This document shows, one piece after another, positions 27,468-36,136 of a DNA stretch of 64,000 bases; positions within the stretch are counted from its first letter, which is position 1, and the number at the start of each line of letters is the position of its first letter. Below the pieces are notes generated by a model that saw nothing but the letters and a program-made list of their open reading frames with translations, was not told where the DNA came from and made no database searches. Made by a program: the position numbers and the translations under genes. This stretch comes from Citrobacter freundii ATCC 8090 = MTCC 1658 = NBRC 12681 (lineage in GTDB: Bacteria > Pseudomonadota > Gammaproteobacteria > Enterobacterales > Enterobacteriaceae): positions 2,852,001 to 2,916,000 of the forward strand of contig NZ_CP049015.1 of assembly GCF_011064845.1 (NCBI RefSeq), read 5' to 3'.

Positions 27468-28706
27468 TTAGCCGCCGGACGCCGGTTTACCCACCAGCGC
27501 TTTGATGGCTCCGGTGTCTTCCAGCACACAGTCGAAGCGATGGAAGGCCAGGAAGCCAGTCTGATCGTACTCTGCGTAACGCTCCACCAGCCGTTTCAAC
27601 GTCATGTAGGTTACGCGACGAACGATAAAGCGGTTAAAATCGCCGAAGTAAGCAAATTTGGAACCAGCCGCGATATCAGGAATGGCCTGATCCACAACAT
27701 ACGGCACCTGCAGAACAGTAGCAGGTGCGCCACCGATAATGTTCGGCAACCAAAGAGGACGGCCCTGGCCATCTTCCATTTCTTCCACCAACTGGAGGGT
27801 TGCATCGTTAAAGGCAAAGCGAACTTTTGGGCCATTACGATAGGCGGGATCAACAGCATGTTTCAGCGCGTTGAGTTCTTTCCAGGTGAAAGCCGTCGCT
27901 GACGCCGTGTTTTTCGTTCCTGTCACTGAAGACGCCAGTCCTTTCGGCTGTAGCGGTGTGCCCGTCCCGGTACCCAGGACCAGGTATTTTGCTTCACCAC
28001 GGCCAATGCGCGTTGCGATACGTCCGGCAAGAAATGCCTCGATATCGACGCCGCTATCCTGCAGCAATTCATTCGACACGCGGATGATTTTGGAAGAGAG
28101 TTTCTTTGCTCCCAGAGTCGCGCCGCCGAAAGACACATCTTCTTCACTGGTTTCGGTGTTTTCGCCAAGCAGTTCACCTTCTTCAGCGGTACCGTCAGAA
28201 GTAGCCCAGTCGATATCCTGTCCGTTTGAGGTGTTCAGGATTTGGGCCACACTGGCAATACCACCGTAATCTTTCAGTGCATCGACAATCTTATTGCGGA
28301 ACTGGGTTGGTACGGTATAACCCCCTTTTTCATCCGGCGTCGTACCCTGAGCACGCAGCTCCTTTAAAGCCTGGCGTTCTTCAGCGCTCATCTCACCAAG
28401 ACCACGGCGCAAAAACGCGTTAAACGCCGCAGCCCTGCGCTCATTTGCCTGCGCTTCCGGGTTTGCTGGATCACGGTTCTGTTTCTGGCGCTGTTCCGGT
28501 TCATTTTCGTCGATATAGTTCTGGTCCTGGCGGCGAAGTTCCTCTTCGCGTGCAATGCGCTCATCCAGGCTGTCAAGTTCAGTTTTAGCCGCCTGCCATT
28601 GGGTACGCTGCTCATCAGTCCATGCCGTATCGCCAATTTTGTCATGCAGGGCACGCATATCTTTGGCGATAGTGTTACGTTTTTGCTTCATTTCATGCAG
28701 TTTCAT
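27468..28706 (-). CDS. Major capsid protein, HK97 fold
   Basis: 412-aa capsid precursor. Residues 1-110 are a charged coiled-coil delta (scaffold) domain (MKLHEMKQKRNTIAKDMRAL) expected to be removed by the prohead protease. The rest is the HK97 fold, with KGGYTVPTQFRNKI, the E-loop area near LGAKKLSSKIIRVSNELL, and AYFGDFNRFIVRRV. The cleavage point is probably between about residues 100 and 115. It follows the protease gene by 9 bases. Confidence 0.93.
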   Translation of the reverse strand: MKLHEMKQKRNTIAKDMRALHDKIGDTAWTDEQRTQWQAAKTELDSLDERIAREEELRRQDQNYIDENEPEQRQKQNRDPANPEAQANERRAAAFNAFLRRGLGEMSAEERQALKELRAQGTTPDEKGGYTVPTQFRNKIVDALKDYGGIASVAQILNTSNGQDIDWATSDGTAEEGELLGENTETSEEDVSFGGATLGAKKLSSKIIRVSNELLQDSGVDIEAFLAGRIATRIGRGEAKYLVLGTGTGTPLQPKGLASSVTGTKNTASATAFTWKELNALKHAVDPAYRNGPKVRFAFNDATLQLVEEMEDGQGRPLWLPNIIGGAPATVLQVPYVVDQAIPDIAAGSKFAYFGDFNRFIVRRVTYMTLKRLVERYAEYDQTGFLAFHRFDCVLEDTGAIKALVGKPASGG

Positions 28707-28715
28707 AGTATTTCC

Positions 28716-29315
28716 TTACGCGTTAAGAAGGGTCAGCAGGCGCTCACGCGCCATTCGTTGATTAATGGCGTTATGTAGCGCACCACTGTCGCGCGCCTCC
28801 TGCCAGGCTTTCATCGATCGGACGCCGGAATCGGCCTCCTGGTATGCGGGATAGGTCACCGGACTGACGTCAAACAACCGGGAAAACTTCGATATTTCAC
28901 GAATAACCACCCCTTCGTCGTCCTCGTACCAGTGTTCACCGTCGCGGGCGACACGAAAGGCAAAGGACGACTGGTTAATGTCACCGCGAAGCATTGGTGC
29001 CAGCACCAGATCACGGATGGTTTGCGTATCCGGCGCGGTAATGTCGTAACGCAGGCCACGATCATCGACAGCGAGTGACAGCGTTCCGGCGGCGCTACGT
29101 CCGAGAATAAAATTGGGGTCATGGTTAAACAGCCCGCGAACATCATCGTTCAGCACGTCGTCAAAAGCTCCGGGCTTGATGATTTCGCGAAACCCCCAGA
29201 GTGGTTCGGAACGACTGTTAAACACCGATCCGTAACCCAGAATGCGGGTGGGTTCATCAGTGTGTTGTTCCGCGCGAACCTCCCCGCTATAGCAGCGCGT
29301 TTCACGGTCATTCAT
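28716..29315 (-). CDS. Prohead protease (HK97 gp4-like)
   Basis: 199-aa serine protease of the U35/S78 family that matures the capsid. Start MNDRETRCYSGEVRAEQ is chosen over an unconserved N-terminal extension. Visible are GLFNHDPNFILGRS, with the catalytic His, and INQSSFAFRV, with the catalytic Ser region. It overlaps the portal gene by 8 bases. Confidence 0.92.
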   Translation of the reverse strand: MNDRETRCYSGEVRAEQHTDEPTRILGYGSVFNSRSEPLWGFREIIKPGAFDDVLNDDVRGLFNHDPNFILGRSAAGTLSLAVDDRGLRYDITAPDTQTIRDLVLAPMLRGDINQSSFAFRVARDGEHWYEDDEGVVIREISKFSRLFDVSPVTYPAYQEADSGVRSMKAWQEARDSGALHNAINQRMARERLLTLLNA

Positions 29316-30534
29316 TGGTTTTTTCCTCGTCGGTTTTTGGCGTCTTAAAATCGTCTGCCGGGTTAGCCGCATTCACGCTTACCAGCATTTCATCCAGGCC
29401 GTCTACCGGGTTCATATCTTCGAAGGCTCGGGCCTCATTGCGGCTCATCCAGCCGTCAGTAATCGCAAAGTGGTAGAACTGAGCACGCTCCTGTGGAGTT
29501 CCCCGAAGTAAGCCAGTCAGGTTGAACCGGACGTAATATCCGGCGGCCAGTTCAGCACGGGTAAACAGGCGGCGGTTAAGCTCCTGCTCCCAGTTCGTCA
29601 CCCACGGCATGATTGTGTAGCGGACAAACTGAATGGCCTGCTGCGTAATGTTTGAGAACGTGGCTTTTTCGAGATCGTTAATCATGTGTGCCGGCACGTT
29701 GAATATTCCGGCAATCATTGACCGGTTCAGCTTCGACATATCAATGATTTGGGCATCGACCGGGGAAACAGTGAGCGCTTTGTAATCCAGTTCTGCCGGG
29801 AGAAGCATCGTTTTATTCTCCTGGCTGCGCAAAGCAGCTGTAGCTTTTTGCCACATGCTTTTTAAACGCCCCCAACTTTCTTCGTTCAGGGCGCTTTTCA
29901 CCGAAATAATGCCTGCGGGTCGCGCATTACCGTTAAAGAATGAACTGGTATATTTCTGCCCGCTCATCCCCATACCGATCGTCTCGGCATGCTGCATGAT
30001 CGGGCTGAGTCCCATTTTCTGGTTATTTCCCAGCGCCCTGATATGCACCATATCGTCAGGGTTTATAGCAAACGCGCCTTCTTCGTTGTAAACCCCATAG
30101 GTGTAACGACCACCGGTGTTGAGTAACGTGGTTTCCCACGGCATACAGCATTCCAGGCCGGAAACCTCACCGCGCCGGGAACGTTTTACCCATGTATAAC
30201 CATTACCCCAGCCCAAAATATGACGCTGTTTTAACTCACGCCATTTATAGCTGGTCTGCCACACATTGGGTTCATCGTGCACCAGGTAGAACACCGGATG
30301 ATCGCGTGCTGCTTCAACCTTGTTATTGGTTTTCCGCATCACATGCAGCGGCATCTGTGCAATATTTGAGGAAATAACATAAATACAGGCGTATACAGCC
30401 GCCAGTTTCATCGCAGTTTCGGGGCTGACAAAAACATCGCGGGCAAAAATATTGTCCGTTTCTGCTGATTCTCCCGTGATTGGTGTAGAAGGATTCTCCA
30501 GTGGTTCATTGCGAAACAGGGCATCAAGCAGCAT
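29308..30534 (-). CDS. Portal protein (HK97 family)
   Basis: 408-aa protein forming the dodecameric DNA gate at one capsid vertex. Landmarks are AAVYACIYVISSNIAQMPLH, NVWQTSYKWRELKQRHILGW and FNVPAHMINDLEKATFSNIT, characteristic of the family. Its start lies inside the 3' end of a small membrane protein gene. Downstream protease gene overlaps its end. Confidence 0.93.
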   Translation of the reverse strand: MLLDALFRNEPLENPSTPITGESAETDNIFARDVFVSPETAMKLAAVYACIYVISSNIAQMPLHVMRKTNNKVEAARDHPVFYLVHDEPNVWQTSYKWRELKQRHILGWGNGYTWVKRSRRGEVSGLECCMPWETTLLNTGGRYTYGVYNEEGAFAINPDDMVHIRALGNNQKMGLSPIMQHAETIGMGMSGQKYTSSFFNGNARPAGIISVKSALNEESWGRLKSMWQKATAALRSQENKTMLLPAELDYKALTVSPVDAQIIDMSKLNRSMIAGIFNVPAHMINDLEKATFSNITQQAIQFVRYTIMPWVTNWEQELNRRLFTRAELAAGYYVRFNLTGLLRGTPQERAQFYHFAITDGWMSRNEARAFEDMNPVDGLDEMLVSVNAANPADDFKTPKTDEEKTNE

Positions 30535-30685
30535 TTTTCCCCCTCATTGCGACCACCAGCGCATAAAGCAGAAGCAAACTACCGGACATCATCAGAGATG
30601 AAGCCAGACCGAACTGGAGATATACGCCAGCAGCGAGCGAACCGAACCCTGCCAGCCCGATAGCATCAGTCATTAATGTTTTCAT
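30524..30685 (-). CDS. Small membrane protein between terminase and portal (DUF1056-like)
   Basis: 53-aa protein starting MKTLMTDAIGLAGFG, with two predicted membrane segments (about 8-25 and 28-46) and a basic end MRGKNAA. It overlaps the terminase stop by ATGA and the portal start by 11 bases. Proteins of this type sit at this place in many HK97-like phages; function is unknown. Too short for usual ORF cut-offs. Confidence 0.75.
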   Translation of the reverse strand: MKTLMTDAIGLAGFGSLAAGVYLQFGLASSLMMSGSLLLLYALVVAMRGKNAA

Positions 30686-32439
30686 AGAATTAAAAGATCT
30701 TCGTCAGGGTCGAGTGTGGACAGGAAATCAGCTTCACCACCACCGTTAACCAGCATTCTGCTCATCGCAGTAAATAGCGCAGCGGGACCGTCTATTTTTG
30801 CTTCGGGTGTGGATTTGTTCGGAAAGATATTGTCGTTTTTGTCAGGCTTGACGGTGACGTTAGACATCATCCAGTTCATAACCGGATGATTGCTGTGATG
30901 AAAACGCCCGCCATAAACCAGAGACTCCACCTCTTTCATTGACTCAGAAAAGTTTCTGACCGTCTGCGGAACCTCCACCAGCGGCACACCTTCTTCTGCC
31001 AGAGCCAGGCTAAACTGCGTCGCGCTCCAGGGGTCAAATCCGGTTTCCTTCAGGTTTTCGCCACTAATCCATTCCAGAAAATCAGCTTTAATCTGCGCAT
31101 GATCGATAACATCACCATCGGTCAGCTCCAGCTTCCCAAGCTCAGCCCATTTGCGATACATCTGCGCCATTTGAGCGGAACATTTTTCCAGCCGCCCTTC
31201 GGGTAACCAGAATTTAAAGTCTGCATGCGCGTGACCGTTGTCTGCCCGCCAGAGTTTTACTGCTGCGCAAATATCAATCTTGTGGGCCAGATCCACGCCA
31301 GCCCACATCGGGTAGGTTTTCAGCTCATGACGGGGGGCTATAAACTCACATTTTTCCCACTTAATCATGTCCATCCAGGCTGACTCAGCGGTCACCCAGA
31401 TATTCATGTGTTTGGTGAAAAAGTTAACCCTTGCGGAAACCTGTTCTTTGGCTTTCTTAGCCAGACGGCGAAGGTCATCCCAGCGCTTACAGATTCCGAG
31501 TCCGGGGTTAGCCTTTTGCCAGACCGTTTCATCAAACGGATCATCATCCTTATCCAGCGTGAATATAATGGCGAAAAAGGTATCATCCTTAACCGCGCCT
31601 TCCACTTCGCTGTTATAGCCACGCAGCACCTTAATGGCATAATCGCGCAGCTCGTAACAAATTCCTTCTTTGTTAAACCCGGCTGTCGTTATGCCAAACA
31701 GAAGTGACTGCAATCGTGCGCCGGTTGCAGTTTCCAGAACGTCCCAGACATCACGGGTTTTATGCGCATGAAGTTCGTCGACGATGCCACAATGGATATT
31801 GAGGCCATCCAGATTGTTGGCATCAGAAGAAAGTGGTTCAAACTTGGATGCTGTCTGCTCCTGGTAAATCGCCAGTTTATTAAATTCAAACAGTCGCCCC
31901 AGTGTGGTTTTTGCTTTTTTAATCATGTTTTTCGCATCTTCAAAAACGATGCGAGCCTGATCCCGCGTTGTCGCTGCGGAATAAACCTCTGCCCCGCCCT
32001 CACCATCGGCGCCAGCCATATAAAGACCAACGCCAGAAGATAATGTCGACTTGGCGTTTTTACGGGCTACCTCGTTATATGCTGTGCGAAACCTGCGGAC
32101 CATCACCGGACGACCGCTGCCATCATTACGCAGCACAACTTCGCCTGTTTCTTCATTTACCAGGGGAATAACAAACCCGAAAATGTTGATCAGAATGAAA
32201 ACATGCCAGTCCATCAGCTCAATCGGCTGGCCTGCCAGTGCTCCTTTAACATGAGGCACGAATTTATAAAAATTGAGGATATGTTGTGCGCGGGGTTCGC
32301 TGAAATAGATGCCACGTTCTTCACCGTGCTTCAGATCATCAAGAAATCGCTGACAGGAAAGACGGACAAATTCACAGGCAATAACCTCCCCGGCAACGAC
32401 GCGTTCGGCGTAACGTATGCCATCAGTAACTTTTGCCAT
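30682..32439 (-). CDS. Terminase large subunit
   Basis: 585-aa packaging motor and nuclease. Walker A-like ARKNAKST is at about residue 130, with AEVYSAATTRDQARIVFEDA following; the ATPase acidic pair and the C-terminal RNase H-like nuclease (GVDLAHKIDICAAV, residue about 390) are visible. Belongs to the phage terminase 1 family used by cos phages of the HK97 group. Its start overlaps the small subunit stop by one base. Confidence 0.94.
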   Translation of the reverse strand: MAKVTDGIRYAERVVAGEVIACEFVRLSCQRFLDDLKHGEERGIYFSEPRAQHILNFYKFVPHVKGALAGQPIELMDWHVFILINIFGFVIPLVNEETGEVVLRNDGSGRPVMVRRFRTAYNEVARKNAKSTLSSGVGLYMAGADGEGGAEVYSAATTRDQARIVFEDAKNMIKKAKTTLGRLFEFNKLAIYQEQTASKFEPLSSDANNLDGLNIHCGIVDELHAHKTRDVWDVLETATGARLQSLLFGITTAGFNKEGICYELRDYAIKVLRGYNSEVEGAVKDDTFFAIIFTLDKDDDPFDETVWQKANPGLGICKRWDDLRRLAKKAKEQVSARVNFFTKHMNIWVTAESAWMDMIKWEKCEFIAPRHELKTYPMWAGVDLAHKIDICAAVKLWRADNGHAHADFKFWLPEGRLEKCSAQMAQMYRKWAELGKLELTDGDVIDHAQIKADFLEWISGENLKETGFDPWSATQFSLALAEEGVPLVEVPQTVRNFSESMKEVESLVYGGRFHHSNHPVMNWMMSNVTVKPDKNDNIFPNKSTPEAKIDGPAALFTAMSRMLVNGGGEADFLSTLDPDEDLLIL

Positions 32440-32936
32440 CAGTCCCTCGAATTTAGAAATTGACTTAACAGATCATCATCGTCTGGTTTGTCTTTACTGA
32501 CCTTAGACCTGCTGGAAGGAGTCATACCAAACTCCGCTAACATCGCGCGAAGTCGCTTCCAGGCATCAGCTTTCATCATGGCTGCCGGATGCGGCTTGAT
32601 CATGCGTATTTCACGTTCTTTCCCTTCATCAGCATCATCATCGCTGTATACCGCATAGGTATAACCTTCCCGATCCAGCGTTTCACAATGATGGCGGTAT
32701 TCCGTATATGCCTCTACCAGCAACTCCAGAGCCCTGGCATCCAACTGAGATATGACGCCAATGGCGTCAAGTTCTTCGGCCATCCGCTTAAACCAGTATT
32801 TCCCCTGCTTGTCGAAATGCTTGGGAACTGGGGGGACCCCTTTAGGTGGTTGCGGCTCGTTTTTGTTGATTGGTCGTTTGGAAGGGTTCCCCCTCACCAA
32901 ACGCAGATGGGTAGGGGTTTTCGGCGGTCCTGACAT
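32439..32936 (-). CDS. Terminase small subunit (P27 family)
   Basis: 165-aa DNA-recognition subunit. The start MSGPPKTPTHLRLVRGNPSK and PQPPKGVPPVPKHFDKQG are typical of phage terminase small subunit P27. The C-terminal part is charged and probably binds the large subunit. Directly upstream lies a 156-base gap expected to contain cos, then the HNH nuclease. Confidence 0.92.
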   Translation of the reverse strand: MSGPPKTPTHLRLVRGNPSKRPINKNEPQPPKGVPPVPKHFDKQGKYWFKRMAEELDAIGVISQLDARALELLVEAYTEYRHHCETLDREGYTYAVYSDDDADEGKEREIRMIKPHPAAMMKADAWKRLRAMLAEFGMTPSSRSKVSKDKPDDDDLLSQFLNSRD

Positions 32937-33092
32937 AATCGAAAACTCCTATTAATCATCGGCTGGGGGACCCCAAAAAAAGTTTTCTAACCTGCGGCGA
33001 TGTGAAGAAAGGCTAGGCGGCGGTCCTTTGGGCTCTCGGCTACAGGGATTTGACCTCCCCCTCCCCTCCATGCCCATTGATGATAATTACTA
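32937..33092. other. Probable cos region
   Basis: Gap between the HNH nuclease and the small terminase gene, the cos position in HK97/P27-type phages. On the minus strand it has a purine-rich stretch (GGAGGGGAGGGGGAGG), then CCGCAGGTTAGAAAACTTTT and a short palindrome TGGGGTCCCC. The order resembles cos regions of related phages as I recall them; the nick positions cannot be set from sequence. Confidence 0.5.
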
Positions 33093-33443
33093 TCATTTGA
33101 AGCGCTCGCGCCCTGTTTTCGAGCGGTGGCAAGGCCAGCACAGGCTTTCAAGGTTCGAATCATCATCGGTCCCCCCATGCGCCTTAGCCTTGATATGATC
33201 TACGGTTGTGGCCGCAACAGCGCGACCAGTACGCAGGCAGTTCTGACACAGATGATTATCACGCTTCATGATGCGGGCACGCTTGATATCCCACTTGCTA
33301 CCGTAACCACGTTCATGGCGACTCTTACCTTGTTGGTGCTGCTGCCAGCCTTCGTTTCGATGTTGCTCGCAGTAGCCAGAGCGATCAGTTGTCGTACCAG
33401 GGCAACCACGCTTGCGACAGGCACGGGGGATTAATGCTGGCAT
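33093..33443 (-). CDS. HNH endonuclease (HK97 gp74-like)
   Basis: 116-aa nuclease that in HK97 assists terminase at cos. It has two CxxC pairs for structural zinc (CQNC, CWPC) around the HNH motif VDHIKAKAHGGTDDDSNLES, plus an extra N-terminal Cys/His group (CRKRGCPG, YCEQH). Overlaps the next upstream gene by 13 bases. Confidence 0.9.
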   Translation of the reverse strand: MPALIPRACRKRGCPGTTTDRSGYCEQHRNEGWQQHQQGKSRHERGYGSKWDIKRARIMKRDNHLCQNCLRTGRAVAATTVDHIKAKAHGGTDDDSNLESLCWPCHRSKTGRERFK

Positions 33444-33646
33444 GGTTCACCATTACGCAAATCAATAGTGATTTGGTTTTCAGCGCGGTTTTTATCAAGA
33501 TTAAATACCGCTGTAACGGTGGGGAGTTCTCTACACTGAGTATCTATAACCGTCGATACCTGGTTATCAAGAAGCTGTCCATTCACAGCAATTCCATAAC
33601 CCATGAAGCGCTCTCCGCGATACAGCTTAGCAAGCTGAAACTTCAT
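33431..33646 (-). CDS. Small phage protein of unknown function
   Basis: 71-aa protein starting MKFQLAKLYRGERFMGYGI after AAAGGAAATAG. It is beta-prone, with no membrane segments. An in-frame upstream extension to 33811 lacks a ribosome site and would overlap the preceding terminator. Unrecognised. Confidence 0.6.
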   Translation of the reverse strand: MKFQLAKLYRGERFMGYGIAVNGQLLDNQVSTVIDTQCRELPTVTAVFNLDKNRAENQITIDLRNGEPCQH

Positions 33647-33764
33647 AACTATTTCCTTTTTGGTGCGAGACTGTTGCACGGCAAAGCCGCCAAGAGTTAA
33701 CTGATTACACGGGCTCACTACTGAAAGACTCTCATTGATGTATGCGTGTGATGCGCATAAAAAA

Positions 33765-33782
33765 GCCCCGCATATGCGAGGC
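33765..33782 (-). terminator. Terminator of the 77-aa protein gene
   Basis: On the minus strand GCCTCGCATATGCGGGGC, a hairpin, is followed by TTTTTT. Its near twin, with the loop changed, ends the next cassette at 34358-34375. Confidence 0.8.
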
Positions 33783-33801
33783 ATCATCACTTTTAGAAAA
33801 A

Positions 33802-34035
33802 CTACCAACAAACTTCCTTTATACCATTGATAATTTCTTCATCACTTAAGTCGTATTGTAGTCGAGCAATTAAATATTCGTTTTCACCATAAGAGAATGT
33901 TTCAATCGGAATACTCACTCCCCCAGGGTTGCCCATAGGGTCAGTTCCATTACATTCGTAAAAATTTGTCTGTTGCTTCAATCTAACGATTTCCGGCTCT
34001 TTTCCGGGGAGTAAAACTAGTACTTGTTTATACAT
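33802..34035 (-). CDS. Small phage protein of unknown function
   Basis: 77-aa protein starting MYKQVLVLLPGKEPEIVRL after GAGGAGATAATA. The first segment could be a beta strand rather than a signal, since LPGKEP follows directly. An acidic C-terminus (DLSDEEIINGIKE) ends in EVCW. It forms a one-gene cassette with a repeat-bearing 5' region (34071-34093) and its own terminator. Confidence 0.6.
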   Translation of the reverse strand: MYKQVLVLLPGKEPEIVRLKQQTNFYECNGTDPMGNPGGVSIPIETFSYGENEYLIARLQYDLSDEEIINGIKEVCW

Positions 34036-34070
34036 TATTATCTCCTCTGCAATTTAGAGGAAACATTATC

Positions 34071-34093
34071 ACAGGCACTCAGTGAATGCCTGT
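34071..34093. repeat. Palindromic repeat, copy 1
   Basis: ACAGGCA and TGCCTGT arms surround CTCAGTGAA. A near-identical copy lies at 34670-34691 (one mismatch over 22 bases). Each copy lies upstream of a small minus-strand gene, so the repeat may be a shared operator, leader hairpin or recombination scar. Confidence 0.65.
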
Positions 34094-34150
34094 TGTAATG
34101 CCAATCCAGTCGAGCTTAAGTGTTTAGTTGATTCAGAGTATTCAAGCAGT

Positions 34151-34339
34151 CTAGTACACTAGACTGCTGCTTCTACCTGCTGTGCGAGCATTAGGCACTC
34201 CAATTGGAAGATGATTCATGTGCTGTTCTAGTGATCGCTTCAGAACGTCGGCACGGTTATGTGTTGTTATAGCAATGCCGATGCGGGCCACTGAATTGCA
34301 GGTAGGCGCATACGGGACACCGTCGATAGTGACCTGCAT
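34151..34339 (-). pseudogene. Glycosyltransferase family 2, N-terminal remnant
   Basis: The 62-aa frame starts MQVTIDGVPYAPTCNSVARI and has IGIAITTHNRADVLKRSLEQ, the first strand and helix of a GT-A glycosyltransferase. After HLP the family sequence ends abruptly and 18 unrelated residues lead to a stop, so only the first 45 or so residues of an enzyme of about 200-300 aa remain. The break lies next to a perfect palindrome (34147-34166). It was probably a surface-glycan-modifying phage gene. Confidence 0.7.
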
Positions 34340-34357
34340 AGAAGCTCCAATAAAAAA

Positions 34358-34375
34358 GCCCCGCTTTCGCGAGGC
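34358..34375 (-). terminator. Terminator of the 67-aa membrane protein gene
   Basis: GCCTCGCGAAAGCGGGGC forms a 7-bp stem and runs into TTTTTT on the minus strand. It also sits just upstream of the glycosyltransferase remnant. Confidence 0.8.
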
Positions 34376-34398
34376 TTATTCGATGTGATGGCTGAGTA

Positions 34399-34602
34399 TC
34401 ATGCGTCTTTTTTGATTACCACTTCTTGTGGTCTCATCTGCTGGATAGCACGACAGATGCAATATGGGATTACCGCCCACGCAACGCCCATTGCTGCACC
34501 AGCAGCCTGCTGAGGCGCACTAACAGCACCGAACACCCCGATAATTCCCTGCACAAACCCAATAACTCCGCAAATAATGCATACAACCCAGAGAAATTTC
34601 AT
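34399..34602 (-). CDS. Small inner-membrane protein
   Basis: 67-aa protein starting MKFLWVVCIICGVIGFVQGI, with two membrane helices (about 3-25 and 36-55) and a charged C-terminus (RPQEVVIKKDA). An in-frame ATG seven codons upstream is also possible; AAAGGAG precedes the upstream one. Near-repeat at 34670-34691 lies before it. Location beside lysis genes would allow a lysis or exclusion role, but no family is recognised. Confidence 0.6.
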   Translation of the reverse strand: MKFLWVVCIICGVIGFVQGIIGVFGAVSAPQQAAGAAMGVAWAVIPYCICRAIQQMRPQEVVIKKDA

Positions 34603-34669
34603 TACCAAAACTCCTTTTATCAAAGAGCCACCATGATAACCCCATGAATTATTTAGTAAAGCATGATCG

Positions 34670-34691
34670 CAGACACTCAGTGAATGCCTGT
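34670..34691. repeat. Palindromic repeat, copy 2
   Basis: CAGACACTCAGTGAATGCCT plus GT; matches 34072-34093 at 21 of 22 positions. The two copies bracket the glycosyltransferase remnant and the small membrane protein gene. Confidence 0.65.
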
Positions 34692-34869
34692 GGGGCTGAT
34701 TAACACAGCTTCGTTCAAACGAAGCGAAACCATTTCCATATCTCCTGTAATGAATCTTTTAAAGAGTCGCAATCTTTACGACTCACTAATGGGAAGACCT
34801 ATTAGGCCCTACAATAGATGACTGAAATCCTCAGCCATCTCCACAATTTTGGTTTGAAGGAGATACAAT

Positions 34870-34998
34870 ATGATAGACACTACTCTAATTGACTTTCTTA
34901 ACGCACTTTCCCCTTATGCGACTCCCATAATCGGGTTCCTTATGCACTGGGCGAAACTTGAATTGCAAAAGCGATATACCAGTAAAAAATTAAAGTAA
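34870..34998 (+). CDS. 42-aa peptide encoded against the lysis operon
   Basis: Starts MIDTTLIDFLNALSPYATPI after a strong AAGGAGATACA, then a hydrophobic segment (ATPIIGFLMHWAKLEL) and a basic tail (KRYTSKKLK). A hairpin GAGTCG-N9-CGACTC lies about 90 bases upstream. The hydrophobic-then-basic layout is that of small membrane peptides, including some type I toxins, but no antisense RNA was identified. The rest of 34603-35075 shows no other gene. Confidence 0.45.
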   Translation: MIDTTLIDFLNALSPYATPIIGFLMHWAKLELQKRYTSKKLK

Positions 34999-35075
34999 TC
35001 GTTACCCCAAGCACCTTAAGTTTTTCCCTCTTCTCGTCAATCCTACCATCAAGCACAGCCACTGCACGTGGGTGT

Positions 35076-35591
35076 TCATCGTGTAACCCTGTTGTTATTC
35101 GAATGTCTCACCGAGTCGTAAACACGCTCACATGTCATTCCAGCCCGGTAGCTTTCGTCAGATCGCTCAGCATAATATCGAGCTTCTTCTGCAAGGCGTC
35201 CGAGCATGTCGGCGAGCACTGCGGCGTCGGCTCCGGCTGTTTTGCTTCTGACGGCAGCGGCAAGATTTGCGGTGTGCTTTGCGGCGTCCAAGCGGGTGGC
35301 AAGCTTTGTTGCTTCGGTGCGCAGCTGGCTAACAGTGGCAGACAGGCCAGCAGCAGTGGCAGCAGATTTAGCGGCTTGTGCTTGTGCATCTTTTACAGCC
35401 TCATCACGGGCAATAATTCGCCCTTGTTCAATCATGCGAGCTGCGGTCTGTGCGTTCGCTGTCTGCGATGATTCCGCGCTATCACGTTCCGCCCACTTCT
35501 TTTCCCAACCACGGTTACTCCATACGTTTCCTGCGATGAATGCGACGGCCACCAGCAACGAAATGGCAATGAACTGATAGCGCAGGCTCAC
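35076..35591 (-). CDS. i-spanin (Rz-like, DUF2514 type)
   Basis: 171-aa inner-membrane spanin subunit for the last lysis step. Start GTG at 35591 overlaps the endolysin stop (GTGA). N-terminal membrane anchor about residues 5-22 ([18 protein letters not shown]), then a long Ala/Gln/Arg-rich coiled coil in the periplasm. The o-spanin is nested in another frame inside it. Confidence 0.85.
   Translation of the reverse strand: MSLRYQFIAISLLVAVAFIAGNVWSNRGWEKKWAERDSAESSQTANAQTAARMIEQGRIIARDEAVKDAQAQAAKSAATAAGLSATVSQLRTEATKLATRLDAAKHTANLAAAVRSKTAGADAAVLADMLGRLAEEARYYAERSDESYRAGMTCERVYDSVRHSNNNRVTR
35135..35389 (-). CDS. o-spanin (Rz1-like lipoprotein), nested in the i-spanin gene
   Basis: 84-aa reading frame entirely inside the Rz-like gene in another frame. 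It has a lipoprotein signal ([15 protein letters not shown], lipobox LASC) and a Pro-rich mature part ([18 protein letters not shown]), as expected of outer-membrane spanins. Nested Rz/Rz1 pairs are well known from lambda. The C-terminal [10 protein letters not shown] could be the partner-binding helix. Confidence 0.82.
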   Translation of the reverse strand: MHKHKPLNLLPLLLACLPLLASCAPKQQSLPPAWTPQSTPQILPLPSEAKQPEPTPQCSPTCSDALQKKLDIMLSDLTKATGLE

Positions 35592-36136
35592 TGGTCTAGC
35601 CCCCAGCACGTCAGCGCGCTTTCCTGGTCTCGTCGTTCAACCTGCCCATAGCAACCATTCTTCTGGCCTTTGGTCAGACGACAATCGCGGCCACCATCTT
35701 TAATCCACCAGCGAATAGCTTCACATGCGCCTTTACGGTCGCCAGCATTAATTCGCTTATAGAACGTAGACGGGAAACATTTCCCGGGGCCGATGTTATA
35801 GGGGCAGAAAGATGCGATCCCGGCTTTCTGTGGTTCGGTCAGTGGTACTTTGATATTTCGGTCAACCCACGCCAGCGCCTTGTCGCGTTCAATGGCATTC
35901 ACCTGGGCACATTTCTCAGCTGACAACTTCATACCCTGAACTACCGGCTTGCCATCAACCATCGTGGCGCCACGGCAAATCGTCCAGAGCCCACCGCCGT
36001 CTCGATACGCCTGCTCGCTATTACCCTCCTTCTCATCCAGAAACTGATCGAGAATAACTGGCGCGGATGCCCCGGCAAGAATCAAACCAACGACCGCTGC
36101 GCTCAGCTTATTCCTCAGCTTTTGTGGCATAGCCAT
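35588..36136 (-). CDS. SAR endolysin (lysozyme, GH24)
   Basis: 182-aa muramidase. The N-terminus keeps a weakly hydrophobic signal-arrest-release segment ([20 protein letters not shown]) with no cleavage site. The catalytic E-8-D-5-T pattern is in [18 protein letters not shown]. Overlaps the holin gene at its start and the i-spanin at its end. Three or more Cys in the catalytic part may control activity after release. Confidence 0.9.
   Translation of the reverse strand: MAMPQKLRNKLSAAVVGLILAGASAPVILDQFLDEKEGNSEQAYRDGGGLWTICRGATMVDGKPVVQGMKLSAEKCAQVNAIERDKALAWVDRNIKVPLTEPQKAGIASFCPYNIGPGKCFPSTFYKRINAGDRKGACEAIRWWIKDGGRDCRLTKGQKNGCYGQVERRDQESALTCWGLDQ

Noticed and set aside
35103..35577. Plus-strand frames opposite the Rz-like gene
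   Set aside because: Ala/Ser-rich shadows of a high-Ala coding strand; the nested minus-strand lipoprotein frame is the only one with functional signals.
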